Below, in pieces: positions 18,714 through 30,104 of a stretch of DNA of 64,000 nucleotides (its first letter is position 1; every line of letters starts with the position of its first letter). Source of the DNA: Amia ocellicauda (Eukaryota; Chordata; Actinopteri; Amiiformes; Amiidae); NCBI RefSeq assembly GCF_036373705.1, contig NC_089852.1, forward strand, positions 2,215,300 to 2,279,299, in the 5' to 3' direction. The notes beneath the pieces were generated by a model that worked only from the letters and a program-made list of their open reading frames with translations, was not told the origin of the DNA and made no database searches. A program made the position numbers and the translations under genes.

Positions 18714-18751
18714 TGAGACAAGCAAGTACACACACACAGACTGAGACAAGC

Positions 18752-18782
<31 letters not shown>

Positions 18783-18919
18783 GACTGAGACAAGCAAGTA
18801 CACACACACACACAAAGACTGAGACAAGCAAGTACACACACACACACACACACACACAGACAGACTGAGACAAGCAAGTACACACACACACACACACACA
18901 CACAAAGACTGAGACAAGC

Positions 18920-18963
<44 letters not shown>

Positions 18964-18973
18964 TGAGACAAGC

Positions 18974-19008
<35 letters not shown>

Positions 19009-19141
19009 GACTGAGACAAGCAAGTACACACACACACAAAGACTGAGACAAGCAAGTACACACACACACACACACACACAGACAGACTGAGACAAGCAAG
19101 TACACACACACACACACACACACAGACAGACTGAGACAAGC

Positions 19142-19172
<31 letters not shown>

Positions 19173-19589
19173 AAGACTGAGACAAGCAAGTACACACACA
19201 CACACAGACTGAGACAAGCAAGTACACACACACACACACACAGACTGAGACAAGCAAGTACACACACACACACAAAGACTGAGACAAGCAAGTACACACA
19301 CACACACACAGACTGAGACAAGCAAGTACACACACACACACACACAAAGACTGAGACAAGCAAGTACACACACACACACAGACTGAGACAAGCAAGTACA
19401 CACACACACACACACACACAGACTGAGACAAGCAAGTACACACACACACACACACAGACAGACTGAGACAAGCAAGTACACACACACACACACACACAAA
19501 GACTGAGACAAGCAAGTACACACACACACACACACACAAAGACTGAGACAAGCAAGTACACACACACACACAGACAGACTGAGACAAGC

Positions 19590-19626
<37 letters not shown>

Positions 19627-19871
19627 GACTGAGACAAGCAAGTACACACACACACACAGACAGACTGAGACAAGCAAGTACACACACACACACACACACA
19701 CAGACAGACTGAGACAAGCAAGTACACACACACACACACACACAAAGACTGAGACAAGCAAGTACACACACACACACACAAAGACTGAGACAAGCAAGTA
19801 CACACACACACACACACACAAAGACTGAGACAAGCAAGTACACACACACACACACAAAGACTGAGACAAGC

Positions 19872-19906
<35 letters not shown>

Positions 19907-20101
19907 GACTGAGACAAGCAAGTACACACACACACACACACACAAAGACTGAGACAAGCAAGTACACACACACACACAGACTGAGACAAGCAAGTACACA
20001 CACACACACACACAAAGACTGACACAAGCAAGTACACACACACACACACAAAGACTGAGACAAGCAAGTACACACACACACACACAAAGACTGAGACAAG
20101 C

Positions 20102-20143
<42 letters not shown>

Positions 20144-20421
20144 TGAGACAAGCAAGTACACACACACACACACAGACTGAGACAAGCAAGTACACACACA
20201 CACACAAAGACTGAGACAAGCAAGTACACACACACACACACACACACACAGACAGACTGAGACAAGCAAGTACACACACACACACACACACACACAAAGA
20301 CTGAGACAAGCAAGTACACACACACACACAGACTGAGACAAGCAAGTACACACACACACACACACAAAGACTGACACAAGCAAGTACACACACACACACA
20401 CACACAAAGACTGAGACAAGC

Positions 20422-20459
<38 letters not shown>

Positions 20460-20515
20460 TGAGACAAGCAAGTACACACACACACACACACACACACAGA
20501 CAGACTGAGACAAGC

Positions 20516-20546
<31 letters not shown>

Positions 20547-20737
20547 AAGACTGAGACAAGCAAGTACACACACACACACACACACAAAGACCGAGACAAG
20601 CAAGTACACACACACACACAAAGACTGAGACAAGCAAGTACACACACACACACACACACAGACTGAGACAAGCAAGTACACACACACACAAAGACTGAGA
20701 CAAGCAAGTACACACACACACACAGACTGAGACAAGC

Positions 20738-20768
<31 letters not shown>

Positions 20769-21231
20769 GACTGAGACAAGCAAGTACACACACACACACA
20801 CACAGACAGACTGAGACAAGCAAGTACACACACACACACACACACACAAAGACTGAGACAAGCAAGTACACACACACACACACACAAAGACTGAGACAAG
20901 CAAGTACACACACACACACACAAAGACTGAGACAAGCAAGTACACACACACACACACAGACAGACTGAGACAAGCAAGTACACACACACACACACACAGA
21001 CAGACTGAGACAAGCAAGTACACACACACACACACACACACAAATACTGAGACAAGCAAGTACACACACACACACACAAAGACTGAGACAAGCAAGTACA
21101 CACACACACACACACAAAGACTGACACAAGCAAGTACACACACACACACAAAGACTGAGACAAGCAAGTACACACACACACAGACTGAGACAAGCAAGTA
21201 CACACACACACACAGACAGACTGAGACAAGC

Positions 21232-21268
<37 letters not shown>

Positions 21269-21609
21269 GACTGAGACAAGCAAGTACACACACACACACA
21301 CACACAAAGACTGACACAAGCAAGTACACACACACACACACACAAAGACTGAGACAAGCAAGTACACACACACACACACACAAAGACTGAGACAAGCAAG
21401 TACACACACACACAGACTGAGACAAGCAAGTACACACACACACACAGACAGACTGAGACAAGCAAGTACACACACACACACAGACTGAGACAAGCAAGTA
21501 CACACACACACACACACAAAGACTGACACAAGCAAGTACACACACACACACACACAAAGACTGAGACAAGCAAGTACACACACACACACACACAAAGACT
21601 GAGACAAGC

Positions 21610-21646
<37 letters not shown>

Positions 21647-21883
21647 GACTGAGACAAGCAAGTACACACACACACACACACACACAGACAGACTGAGACA
21701 AGCAAGTACACACACACACACAGACTGAGACAAGCAAGTACACACACACACACACACAAAGACTGACACAAGCAAGTACACACACACACACACACAAAGA
21801 CTGAGACAAGCAAGTACACACACACACACACAAAGACTGAGACAAGCAAGTACACACACACACACACAAAGACTGAGACAAGC

Positions 21884-21918
<35 letters not shown>

Positions 21919-21960
21919 GACTGAGACAAGCAAGTACACACACACGCAGACTGAGACAAC
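1..21960. repeat. Giant (CA)n / 18-nt-core satellite array
   Basis: The stretch is an almost uninterrupted array. Each unit is the core GACTGAGACAAGCAAGTA followed by a CA run of variable length, giving units of roughly 30-45 bases and several hundred copies. The core is preceded by CA, CAGACA or CAAA, which gives three common unit types. Recurrent core variants read GACTGACAC, GACTGATAC, GACCGAGAC and GACTGAAAC in place of GACTGAGAC. The plus strand is very poor in T (about two per core). Rare interruptions include CCAC slips, a short degenerate patch near 1662-1680 and another near 5738-5766. The right edge decays at about 21945-22010. No gene, tRNA or transposon was seen inside. Long CA/TG runs are a known Z-DNA-prone sequence. 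Function is unknown; a species-specific satellite is the simplest reading. Confidence 0.97.
5389..5588. other. Assembly gap, 200 N
   Basis: Exactly 200 N bases inside the satellite. The round number suggests a placeholder rather than a measured distance. The array is the same type on both sides, so the true length here is unknown. Confidence 0.99.
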
Positions 21961-22029
21961 ATGCACGCACGCCCACACACACAGACACACTCATAAACAC
22001 ACGCAGGGGGGTGCAGCGGTGACTGTATT

Positions 22030-22410
22030 GTCGCCTGCCCGGTGCAAACTCCATGTGCTCGCTGTCGATCATTAACCCCGCAGTCAATAAGACCTGCGCT
22101 GTGTTGTGAGGCACGTGAGGGGAGGGACGGGTCAGGACAGGACGGTTCAACAGTGCTGCTCAGCCAGACTGCACTGGACACAGCAACCGGACAGGACATA
22201 CTGCTGGACTTTACCTGGACACACTGACCTCCCAGGCACCAACTGACACACTGCCGGCGAGAGGTCTGACTCAAACCTGCTTCATAGCTTTAAATAATAT
22301 TGTTCTGCTCTCTCTCCATGCCTTTCTGCTCACTCGTTCCTCTCCCTCTCTCCTCCAGGTTGTGAGGAGTGCTGGGCACCAGTCCCCCGTGCCCTGGCTG
22401 TGAGGCCCCC
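22030..22410 (+). promoter_or_regulatory. glyctk promoter and 5' leader region
   Basis: This is the only unique sequence between the satellite edge and the first glyctk coding exon. A pyrimidine tract followed by CAG at 22356-22358 looks like a 3' splice site, so the coding exon probably starts at 22359 and a non-coding exon should lie within about 22050-22260. The donor of that exon cannot be fixed. No TATA box stands out. Inference from position and splice consensus only. Confidence 0.45.
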
Positions 22411-25400
22411 ATGGCCCTGTCCCCCCTCTGTCTCTCGCGCTCCGGTCCTCTCTCTCTGCTGAGGTCCCTGTCCCGGTCCCAGGGGGTGCCGGCACGGGCG
22501 ATGTCTGCGGCACAGTGGGCGCGGGAGCTGTTCGGTGTGGCTGTGAAGGCCGTGCAGCCGGATAGCGTGCTGAGCTCCAGCCTGACCCTGCAGGGGGGAC
22601 GCCTCCTGGTAGGGGGGCAGAGCTTCGCCATCGACCACAACCTGTACCTGGTGGGCTTCGGCAAGGCGGTGCTGGGCATGGCGGCGGCAGCTGAAAGGGT
22701 GGTGGGGGGTCACCTGGTGCGCGGCGTGGTCAGTGTGCCTCACGGCATACAGGACGCCCTCAGGAGGGAGGGCAGAGGGTAAAGGTCGCCTCTCTGGGGT
22801 CGGGGCTGCAGTGACCGTGGCCTGTGTGTGTGTGTAGTGCCTGTAGGGTTTGTGTGTGAGTGTGTTTGTGTGGTGACTGTGTGTAGTGACAGTGTGTGTG
22901 TATTGACACTGTGTGTCTCTGCACAGTGACAGTGTGTGTGTATGTGTAGTGACTGTGTCTCTGTGCAGTGAGTGTGTGCATTGACAGTGTGTGTGTGTAG
23001 TGACAGTGTGTTATTGTGTGTAGTGTGTTATTGTGTGTAGTGGCAGTGTGTGTCTGCAGTGACAGTGTGTGTGTGTAGTGACAGTGTGTTATTGTGTGTA
23101 GTGTGTTATTGTGTGTAGTGGCAGTGTGTGTCTCTGCAGTGACAGTGTGTGTGCATTGACAGTGTGTGTGTGTAGTGACAGTGTGTTATTGTGTGTAGTG
23201 GCAGTGTGTGTCTCTGCAGTGACAGTGTGTGTGCATTGACACTGTGTGTGTGTAGTGACTGCGTCTCTGCGCAGTGACAGTGTGTGTATGTAGTGACAGT
23301 GTGTGTGTGTAGTGACAGTGTGTTATTGTGTGTAGTGTGTGTTATTGTGTGCAATGACTGTGTGTGTAGTGACAATGTGTCTGTGCAGTGACAGTGTGTT
23401 ATTGTGTGTAGTGACAGTGTGTGTCTCTGCGCAGTGAGATGCTGTTGAGTGCAGACAGCCGTGTGCGCGTCATGGAGGGGGCGATGCACAACCTGCCCGA
23501 CAGCGCGGCACAGCAGGCGGCCCAGGACATCCAGAAGCTGGCCAGCGGACTGGGGGAGGGGGACCTGCTGCTGGCGCTGGTCTCGGGTATGAGCCGCCTC
23601 CCCACCTCACCACACACTAGCCTTGTGAACTTGTGATGAATAGTATAAAACAAAACACAGCAAACAACTGGCAGCAGTTATAGCAGGATCGCCTGGTGGG
23701 CCGACAGGGAGCGTCTGCAGTTATTATTTACACCGATCAGGCATAACATTATGAGCACTGACAGGTGAAGTGAATATCACTGATAATCTCGTTATCATGG
23801 CACCTGTCAGTGGGTGGATATATTAGGCAGCAAGTGAACATTTTTTCCTCAAAGTTGATGTGTTAGAAGCAGGAAAAATGGGGAGCGTGAGGATCTGAGC
23901 GACTTTGACAAGGGCCAAATTGTGATGGCTAGATGACTGGGTCAGAGCATTTCCAAAACTGCAGCTCTTGTGGGGTGTTCCCGGTCTGCAGTGGTCAGTA
24001 CCGATCAAAAGTGTCCAAGGAAGGAAAAGCGGTTACCCGGTGACAGGGTCATGGGCGGCCAAGGCTCACTGATGCACGTGGGGAGCGAAGGCTGGCCCGT
24101 GTGGTCCGATCCAACAGACGAGCTACTGTAGCTCAAATTGCTGAAAAAGTGAATGCTGGTTCTGATAGAAAGGTGTCAGAACACACAGTGCATCGCAGTT
24201 TGTTGCGTATGGGGCCGCGTAGCCACAGACCAGTCAGGGTGCCCATGCTGACCCCTGTCCACTGCCGAAAGCGCCTACAATGGGCACGTGAGCATCAGAA
24301 CTGGACCACGGAGAAATGGAGGAAAGTGGCCTGGTCTGATGAATCACGGGTTCAAGATGTTGACTTGGCCTCCAAACTCCCCAGATCTCAATCCAATCGA
24401 GCATCTGTGGGATGTGCTGGACAAACAAGTCCGATCCATGGAGGCCCCACCTCACAACTTACAGGACTTAAAGGATCTGCTGCTAACGTCTTGGTGCCAG
24501 ATCCCACAGCACACCTTTTGTCTCTAAGCGGTGTGTCTGTCTGTGTGTCTGCAGGGGGGGGCTCTGCGCTGCTGCCAGCCCCCACCCCCCCGGTGTCTCT
24601 GCAGGAGAAGCTGACGCTGACGCGGGCGCTGGCAGCTCAGGGCGCCACCATCCAGGAGCTGAACACGGTGCGCACGGCCCTGTCGGAGCTGAAGGGCGGG
24701 GGTCTGGCCCGCTGCGCTCGCCCGGCACAGGTACCGCTGGGGGGAAGGCTCTCTCTCTCTGACCACAAGGGTAGAGTGGAGTTTATTGTGCTTTAATTCG
24801 TCTCATTATTTATATGTTTAAGTATTTTTTGTTGGTGTATTTGGAAGGGTGGGTGATTATTTGTGTCCTTTTTTGTACTAAAGGTGTAAAAAATGCAATT
24901 CTCACCTCTCTCTCTCCACCTCTCTGTCTCTCCTGTCCCGGGCAGGTAGTCGGTCTGATCCTGTCAGATGTGATCGGGGACCCGGTGGATCTGATTGCCA
25001 GCGGCCCCACGGTGCCCAGCCTTCCCCGTCCCCGGGACGCCCGCGCCGTGCTGCAGCGCTATGGGCTGGAGGCCTCGCTGCCCCCCTCCGTGCAGGACGT
25101 CCTGAGCCGGCTGGAGGGGCAGGAGGACAGTGAGGGCAGGGATGGCACGGACAGAGCGCCCCAGCCACACAACGTGGTGATTGGTTCCAACACGCTGGCA
25201 CTGCAGGCGGCCGGGCGGCGGGCGCAGGAGCTGGGTCTGTGCCCAGTGCTGCTGTCCCCAGGGGTGTGTGGGGACGTGGGGGCCGTGGCGCGGCTCTACG
25301 CCCTGCTGGCGGCCTTCGCCTGTGCGGCGCGTTCCCCCGGCGGACCCCCGGCCCACCTGACCCCGGCCCTGCTTGAGTTGGGCCCACAGGTGGGCGTGGA

Positions 25401-25824
25401 GGCCTGGGACCTGATGCGCACCCTGCAGGCGCTGGACCAGAGCCGGGGCGCTGTGTGCCTGCTGGCCGGCGGGGAGCCCACGGTGCAGCTGCGGGGGGGA
25501 GGCCGTGGGGGGCGCAACCAGGAGCTGGCGCTGCGTGTGGGGCTGGCGCTTGGCCGCGAGGAGCTCCCCCTGCAGGGCGTGGTGTTCCTGAGCGGCGGCA
25601 CGGACGGGCAAGACGGGCCCACGGAGGCGGCCGGCGCAGTGGCGGACACGGCACTGGAGCAGGAGGCCCGAGAGCAGGGCCTGGACCCCGACACCAGCCT
25701 GCGGGAGAACGACTCCTTCTCCTTCTTCCAGCGGCTCTCCGCCGGCCGGCGCCTGCTGTGCCCCGGCCTCACTGGCACCAACGTCATGGATGTGCACCTG
25801 CTGCTGCTGCCCCCCCAGCCCTGA
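22411..25824 (+). CDS. glyctk: Glycerate 2-kinase (D-glycerate kinase), complete, 4 coding exons
   Basis: Coding exons are 22411-22778, 23435-23586, 24555-24730 and 24946-25824. All junctions are GT-AG and the phases join to 1575 nt, or 524 residues plus stop, close to the 523 of human GLYCTK. The family phosphorylates D-glycerate to 2-phosphoglycerate in serine and fructose catabolism; human deficiency gives D-glyceric aciduria. Visible motifs: NLYLVGFGKAVLGM (77-90), SGGGSALLPAP (173-183), SDVIGDP (239-245), GRGGRNQELAL (418-428), LSGGTDGQDGPTEAAGA (447-463) and GTNVMD (509-514), in the order of an N-terminal DUF4147 part and a C-terminal MOFRL domain. The start was taken at 22411. The first 30 residues are rich in Ser, Leu and Arg, compatible with a mitochondrial presequence. 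A second Met (31, at 22501) begins the conserved part and could serve as a start for a cytosolic form. An in-frame ATG at 22369 is less likely. Exon 4 is very GC-rich. Confidence 0.93.
22810..23434 (+). repeat. TG-rich minisatellite filling glyctk intron 1
   Basis: Nearly all of intron 1 is imperfect repeats of blocks such as TGTGTAGTGACAGTGTG, TTATTGTGTGTAGTG and GTGTGTCTCTGCAGTGACAG. A clean 80-base period is visible: TCTCTGCAG ends at 23139 and again at 23219. The array runs up to and includes the exon 2 acceptor (TCTCTGCGCAG ending at 23434). Confidence 0.9.
23729..24524 (+). mobile_element. Tc1/mariner element A, internally deleted, in glyctk intron 2
   Basis: The left end starts at a TA followed by CACCGATCAGGCATAACATT, a terminus I recognise from a common fish Tc1-like family. 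The degraded transposase reading runs plus-strand. It gives LARVVRSNRRATVAQIAEKV near 24090-24150 and the first catalytic motif WSDES near 24335. It then jumps directly to WPPNSPDLNPIEHLWDVLD (third catalytic residue) near 24366-24422. The middle of the catalytic domain, with the second Asp, is gone. The right end stops near 24524 after IPQHTF with no matching terminal repeat. It is a fossil and cannot code for an active transposase. Confidence 0.85.
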
Positions 25825-26400
25825 GGGGCCACTCCCTCACACACACAGCCGGGACCGCAGGCCCGTGCAGACAGAGGTGTTGAGGGCGTTCCTGTGAAAT
25901 GCTGCCCTGGATTCAACAGGTCTCTCAAACCACCACACCTGGAACAGCAGCCATCAACCCAGCATTCTCCGTCTGCAACTTCACTGGCTAGGTTTCCTGT
26001 CCGTCACCCTTCTCTGTGCAATCAGCAGCTGTCTGCCTAATGAGAAGAGTATTCCTCAGTATTAGTTAACTTAATTTTCCCTAAGGCTGCTGTAGAGAGG
26101 GTGGGGGGTGAAAACTTACACTGACTGATCTATATGATTGCATTTTTTCAGTTCATTTTTTTCCAATTTATAAAATGTGCATAAAACTTTAGGGAGGATC
26201 ACAGACAGTTGTGTGTATCGGGTGTGTGTGCGTGTGTGGCTGTGGGAGCACAGTGTCTCTATCTCTGCCTCAGCTGGAGCTCAGCAGTCTAGTGCCAGTG
26301 GCGTTTGCCAGTAAACTGTAAGAAATAAAATAAAAAAGTTGTATCCAAAATTATAATATATCTCTCTGTAAAATTAATATCTAATGTAATGATTTAATAA
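25825..26400 (+). other. glyctk 3' UTR
   Basis: Non-coding sequence after the glyctk stop. The best polyadenylation signal is AATAAA at 26324-26329, with another AATAAA near 26396-26401. The end of the transcript is inferred. Confidence 0.6.
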
Positions 26401-27640
26401 ATGGTGGTTCAGTCTGCGCTCAGCTCATGTCCGTCTCAATGGAGTCCGGCAGCGTCCGAGTGAAGACAGCAGCTCAGTCCAGCAGGGGGCAGGATTTATT
26501 ACTCAACAGACCAGGAGCAGGAAGTCATCCACAGCAGGGCAGGAGGTTAGAGCAGATGGGGTCAGAGGTGAAAGGTCAAGGTTCAGAGCGCTCTAAACAG
26601 GCCTGAAGATGAACAGACCACAGCATTTCTACACAAGCGTGTCTACTACTGCCATCTGGAACATTTAGTCAAGTCACACAACATTTTTTCGATTTGAAAG
26701 TGCACTCCTATTATTTCAATGTTACATTCCGTCGTTTCAACATCTGTGTTACAGGTGAAGCCCCCCCACTCAGCTGCCAGTCACTTACTTGAACTCACAA
26801 TTAGCTTTATTTGACTTAAATTAAAGCGGACAGGAAGCCTGAGAATTCAATCAAATGCTTTATATGATTCTATAATGAACCTGCAATCCCAGACGGTTTA
26901 AAACTCCCTCTCTGAGGTCTGATCAGGGCAAGTCGGTGGTCCGTTCCAGTCACTGAGGGCTGGGCTGCCCCCCCCACAAACCCCAGGCCAGATCCCAGCA
27001 CATTCTCCATTATTTTATTCTCACTTCCATTAGGGACAGCCAAGACTCTCAAGGCAAACCAAGCATTTTAAACCACAGCATCACAACAACACAATTCTAA
27101 ATCAAATCACACTTTCAGAGCTGATGGTTATTCATTAATTATTATGGATATTAAGGTTATTATTTACGAACAGTGTTATTCCTGCTCCACAGTATCATCA
27201 GTCCAGTCTGTGTGCCCACACACACACACACCGACCCGCAGACGGACCCCAGCGGGTTCCTGCAGGCAGTGCGAAGCATCCGGGCCGGAAGGGCAGCTGC
27301 CCCCCCAACAAAACAATTCCATTCTGGCGGCCATGCTGTCCTGCCTTCATGCACCGAGGCTGAGGGGGCAAAGAGACAGAGGAGAAGATGGAACCAATCG
27401 GACTGGACTAGAACCCGCGCACCCTGTCCTCCAGCCTCGGAAGGTAAAACTCGGCATCTCTGCCAGTGTCCAGCACTCTGCTGTGTCTGAGGCTGTGCCG
27501 CGGTGTGGACCAGCTGGAATGACTGGGACGGGACAGGCAGCCAGGGACACACTACTCCTCCTCCTCCTCCACCAATTGGCCAGAGACACAGCGTATTGTA
27601 GTCCGACTGGCCAGGTGCAGGCAGTGGGTGGCCGACCGGC
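26401..27640. other. Tail-to-tail interval between glyctk and tcta
   Basis: No gene was found. The right part should be the tcta 3' UTR read on the minus strand. Minus-strand AATAAA signals occur at 27014-27019 and 26806-26811. Short CA and CTC tracts are present. Open frames here have no recognisable family. Confidence 0.5.
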
Positions 27641-28991
27641 TCACTCCCGGTGCGTCTTGAAGGCGTCACTCGTCGTCGCGCTCTCCCTGAGGAACACAGC
27701 ACAGCTCAGTCACAGCACACTGATACAGTCACAGCACAGTCACAACACACTGATACAGTCACAGCACTGTAACCCATTCACTGTAATCCAACAACACTCC
27801 TCTCCTCAGGGAGGCCCTTGTATGCTGTGTAATGAAAAAAAAAAATCACCAATTGCCCAATGAATTAAATGACATCACCCAGAGACCCACCAGCCACTGA
27901 GGTGAGGCGTAGTCTCGGGGGTGCCGCCGTTCTGACCGCCGGTTCCTGCAGAGAGAGAGAGAGAAAGAGAGAGATGTTATTGTATTACCGTGTTGTACTG
28001 TAGGCAACACGTTTTTCTTGTTTTGTTTAAAGCTTTGGCAACACCAGAGCACTCCTGTCTTTCCAATACAGCTCATTTGAATTTGAGATCTCACTGCACA
28101 CTGCGCCCTTGCTATCCGTGTCAATTAATTTGGGTCACATCTGTCCTGGCTACTTAGCTTTACCGTCCAGGATGTAGGACCTCACTTACTGTACTTGCCT
28201 GTGTAAATTGGAAGTTGTAAAATGTATTATATTTTGAATTGGTATGTTTTATGTAAATTGAATTTGTAATGATTGATGCCTTTATTGAACTGTATTTTTG
28301 CACTTTGTATTGCACTTATGTTGTAAGTTGCTCTGGTTAAGGGCGTCTGCCAAAAATAATGATATTATAATAATAAAATGTACCTTGCAATTACCACATC
28401 ATGGTAGAGGAAGATTTAATGATTCACTTGACCATTTAGAATAATTATCAGTTTTATTTCACCTACTGAATTAAAACATTCAAATATTTCTATCAATTGA
28501 ACAAATCGAATTGAAACAGAGCAGTTTTCAAAACATCGATACAAACTTGATTCCTAAACCGCCTGGGACAAATCATGTATCTTTCGTCACTGATCAATAC
28601 CTAATCACACATTGAGCATCTAACTGTTGATCTGCCCCCAGAGAAGCGACTCTTTAACGCTTTCAACACGACGCAGCAGGCGCAGCTAGTTACTGAGGAC
28701 GGGTCGACAGGGACCGGGTTCATCCTCCATCGAGCTCCGAGTCTGTGCTCGTCGCCCCGGCCCGGCCCGGCCCGGCTCACCCTGTCTGTAGTACATGTCG
28801 TTGACCGTGTGTCCGTAGACCTTCCAGGCGAAGTGGATGGCGACGAGGCTGAGCACGACCCAGGCCAGCAGGATCTTGAACACGGCCGCCCGCATGTCGT
28901 TGGCCAGCCAGTCCTCCGCGAACTCGCTCAGGAACGACACCAGGCCGTCCAGCAGGCGCGACACGAACTCGCAGTCCCACGGCTCGTCCAT
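27641..28991 (-). CDS. tcta: TCTA small membrane protein, complete, 3 coding exons
   Basis: Minus-strand coding exons are 28991-28781 (211 nt), 27945-27891 (55 nt) and 27686-27641 (46 nt). All have GT-AG junctions, and the phases join to 103 residues plus stop, the same length as human TCTA as I recall it. Exon 1 gives a short polar N-terminus and then a single hydrophobic segment at about residues 37-57 (VFKILLAWVVLSLVAIHFAW), followed by YGHTVNDMYY. Exon 2 carries GGQNGGTPETTPHL and exon 3 ends in AFKTHRE; both match the remembered family tail. TCTA was named from a T-cell leukaemia translocation breakpoint, and a role in limiting osteoclast fusion has been proposed. Its molecular function is unknown. 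It faces rhoa head-to-head, the human arrangement. The continuous reading of exon 1 into intron 1 (28780-28686) is not used. Confidence 0.92.
28032..28087 (+). repeat. Retroposon tail, GCTTTGGCAA...CAATA type, in tcta intron 1
   Basis: GCTTTGGCAACACCAGAGC is followed by CCAATACAGC and TTTGAATTTGA. This resembles a 3' tail common in fish LINE/SINE families. Related copies lie at 45984 and 46291. Confidence 0.55.
28200..28386 (+). repeat. SINE/LINE 3' tail of fish type in tcta intron 1
   Basis: An AT-rich body leads into GTAAGTTGCTCTGGTTAAGG and GCGTCTGCCAAAAATAA (28324-28360), then AATAAA-like repeats. The phrase 'GTAAGTYGCYYTGGATAAGRGCGTCTGC' (in two parts) is a widespread fish retroposon tail. 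The element is truncated and its 5' limit is uncertain. Confidence 0.7.
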
Positions 28992-29460
28992 CCCTCACAG
29001 CGACGGCTCTCCTGCCCGGCGAGAGTGACAGCCCGGCGCCATGCCGTGTGGAGCAGCGGCCGCCCGCGGTGCCGTCAGCAGGGCGAGACGGGCCCGGCGG
29101 CCACAGCCTCCATTTTCCACCGAGAGACGCTGTCTGCTGTCACACTGTCATCCCACGCTGGCAGATTCGTTACACGTAGCTCCGTGACAGACAGTGGCGC
29201 CCGTTATCAAATGCAAGCCGTTTAATTTACAAATATTAATAATAATAAAAGTGATTTTGATTAGTATTATTTGTAAACACAGAGAGGCTGCACCCTCCCG
29301 CTCCTCTGCGCTCCTCACTGAGGTGGAGCGCATGCGCAAGCCCGTACTGCACCGTTCAGACAGAACGAATCGCTGGCCGAGTCGCACCCTGATCCTTTTC
29401 ACAGCGGCGTTTCAGCTCTTTCACCCCCCATCCCTCAAACGTGCCCCGCAGCACCATGTG
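28992..29460 (-). promoter_or_regulatory. tcta promoter region with NRF1 palindrome
   Basis: CpG-rich sequence directly upstream of the tcta start on the minus strand. It contains GCGCATGCGC at 29328-29337, a perfect NRF1-type palindrome typical of housekeeping promoters. The transcription start is not determined; the block 29220-29280 is AT-rich. Confidence 0.55.
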
Positions 29461-29940
29461 GACAATCAGTGACTACCACAATAACAATATTAATTTATGA
29501 AATTATTCATATTCTCTCAACTACGATTGTTTCCTAGGCATATATTATGACATAGGTCAGATTTGATAGAGGATTGTGTGATAATACTGTATTTATCGGT
29601 GTGTCATGAGTCTGAGTATGATTTACATTTGGCATAAGTGCGTTTTTCGGAATATCTGTCTCTTACTCTGTCTGTGTTTGAGTGTGTACTTTACTGTAGC
29701 TCTACTATATACAGTGAGGGAAAAAAGCATTTGATCCCCTGCTGATTTTGTATGTTTGCCCACTGACAAAGAAATGATCAGTCTATAATTTTAATGGTAG
29801 GTGTATTTTAACAGTGAGAGACAGAATAACAACAACAAAATCCAGAATAACGCATTTCAAAAAAGTTATACATTGATTTGCATGTTAATGAGTGAAATAA
29901 GTATTTGATCCCCTATCAATCAGCAAGATTTCTGGCTCCC

Positions 29941-30053
29941 AGGTGTCTTTTATACAGGTAACGAGCTGAGATTAGGAGCACTCTCTTAAAGGGAAGCACT
30001 CTCTTAAAGGGAGTGCTCCTAATCTCAGCTCGTTACCTGTATAAAAGACACCT
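29941..30053. repeat. Internal inverted repeat of element B with 18-bp apex duplication
   Basis: The left arm 29941-29983 and right arm 30011-30053 are perfect reverse complements. The apex carries two direct copies of AGCACTCTCTTAAAGGGA (29977-29994 and 29995-30012). It could extrude as a cruciform or hairpin. Confidence 0.9.
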
Positions 30054-30104
30054 GTCCACAGAAGCAATCAATCAATCAATCAATCAGATTCCAAACTCTC
30101 CACC

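Noticed and set aside
1..21960. Regular core-plus-spacer pattern resembling a CRISPR array
   Set aside because: The spacers are all (CA)n, not unique sequences, there are no cas genes, and the surrounding genes are vertebrate.
271..22274. Minus-strand open frames of up to 6409 residues made of [16 protein letters not shown] and CTCLSQS blocks
   Set aside because: They are the three minus-strand translations of one satellite unit that happens to lack stop codons. They overlap each other, run through the 200-N gap and have no start context, domain or intron structure.
22760..23489. His/Thr/Tyr-rich minus-strand open frames
   Set aside because: They are translations of the TG minisatellite in glyctk intron 1.
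24101..24796. 231-residue plus-strand open frame joining transposase to glyctk exon 3
   Set aside because: It is a chance fusion of the broken Tc1 reading with the exon. The frame after the internal deletion is not the transposase frame, and the exon 3 acceptor at 24553-24554 explains the second part.
24902..25883. Long Pro/Ala/Arg-rich open frames on both strands over glyctk exon 4
   Set aside because: They are shadows of a very GC-rich coding exon in other frames. Only the plus-strand frame from 24946 to 25824 carries the conserved motifs.
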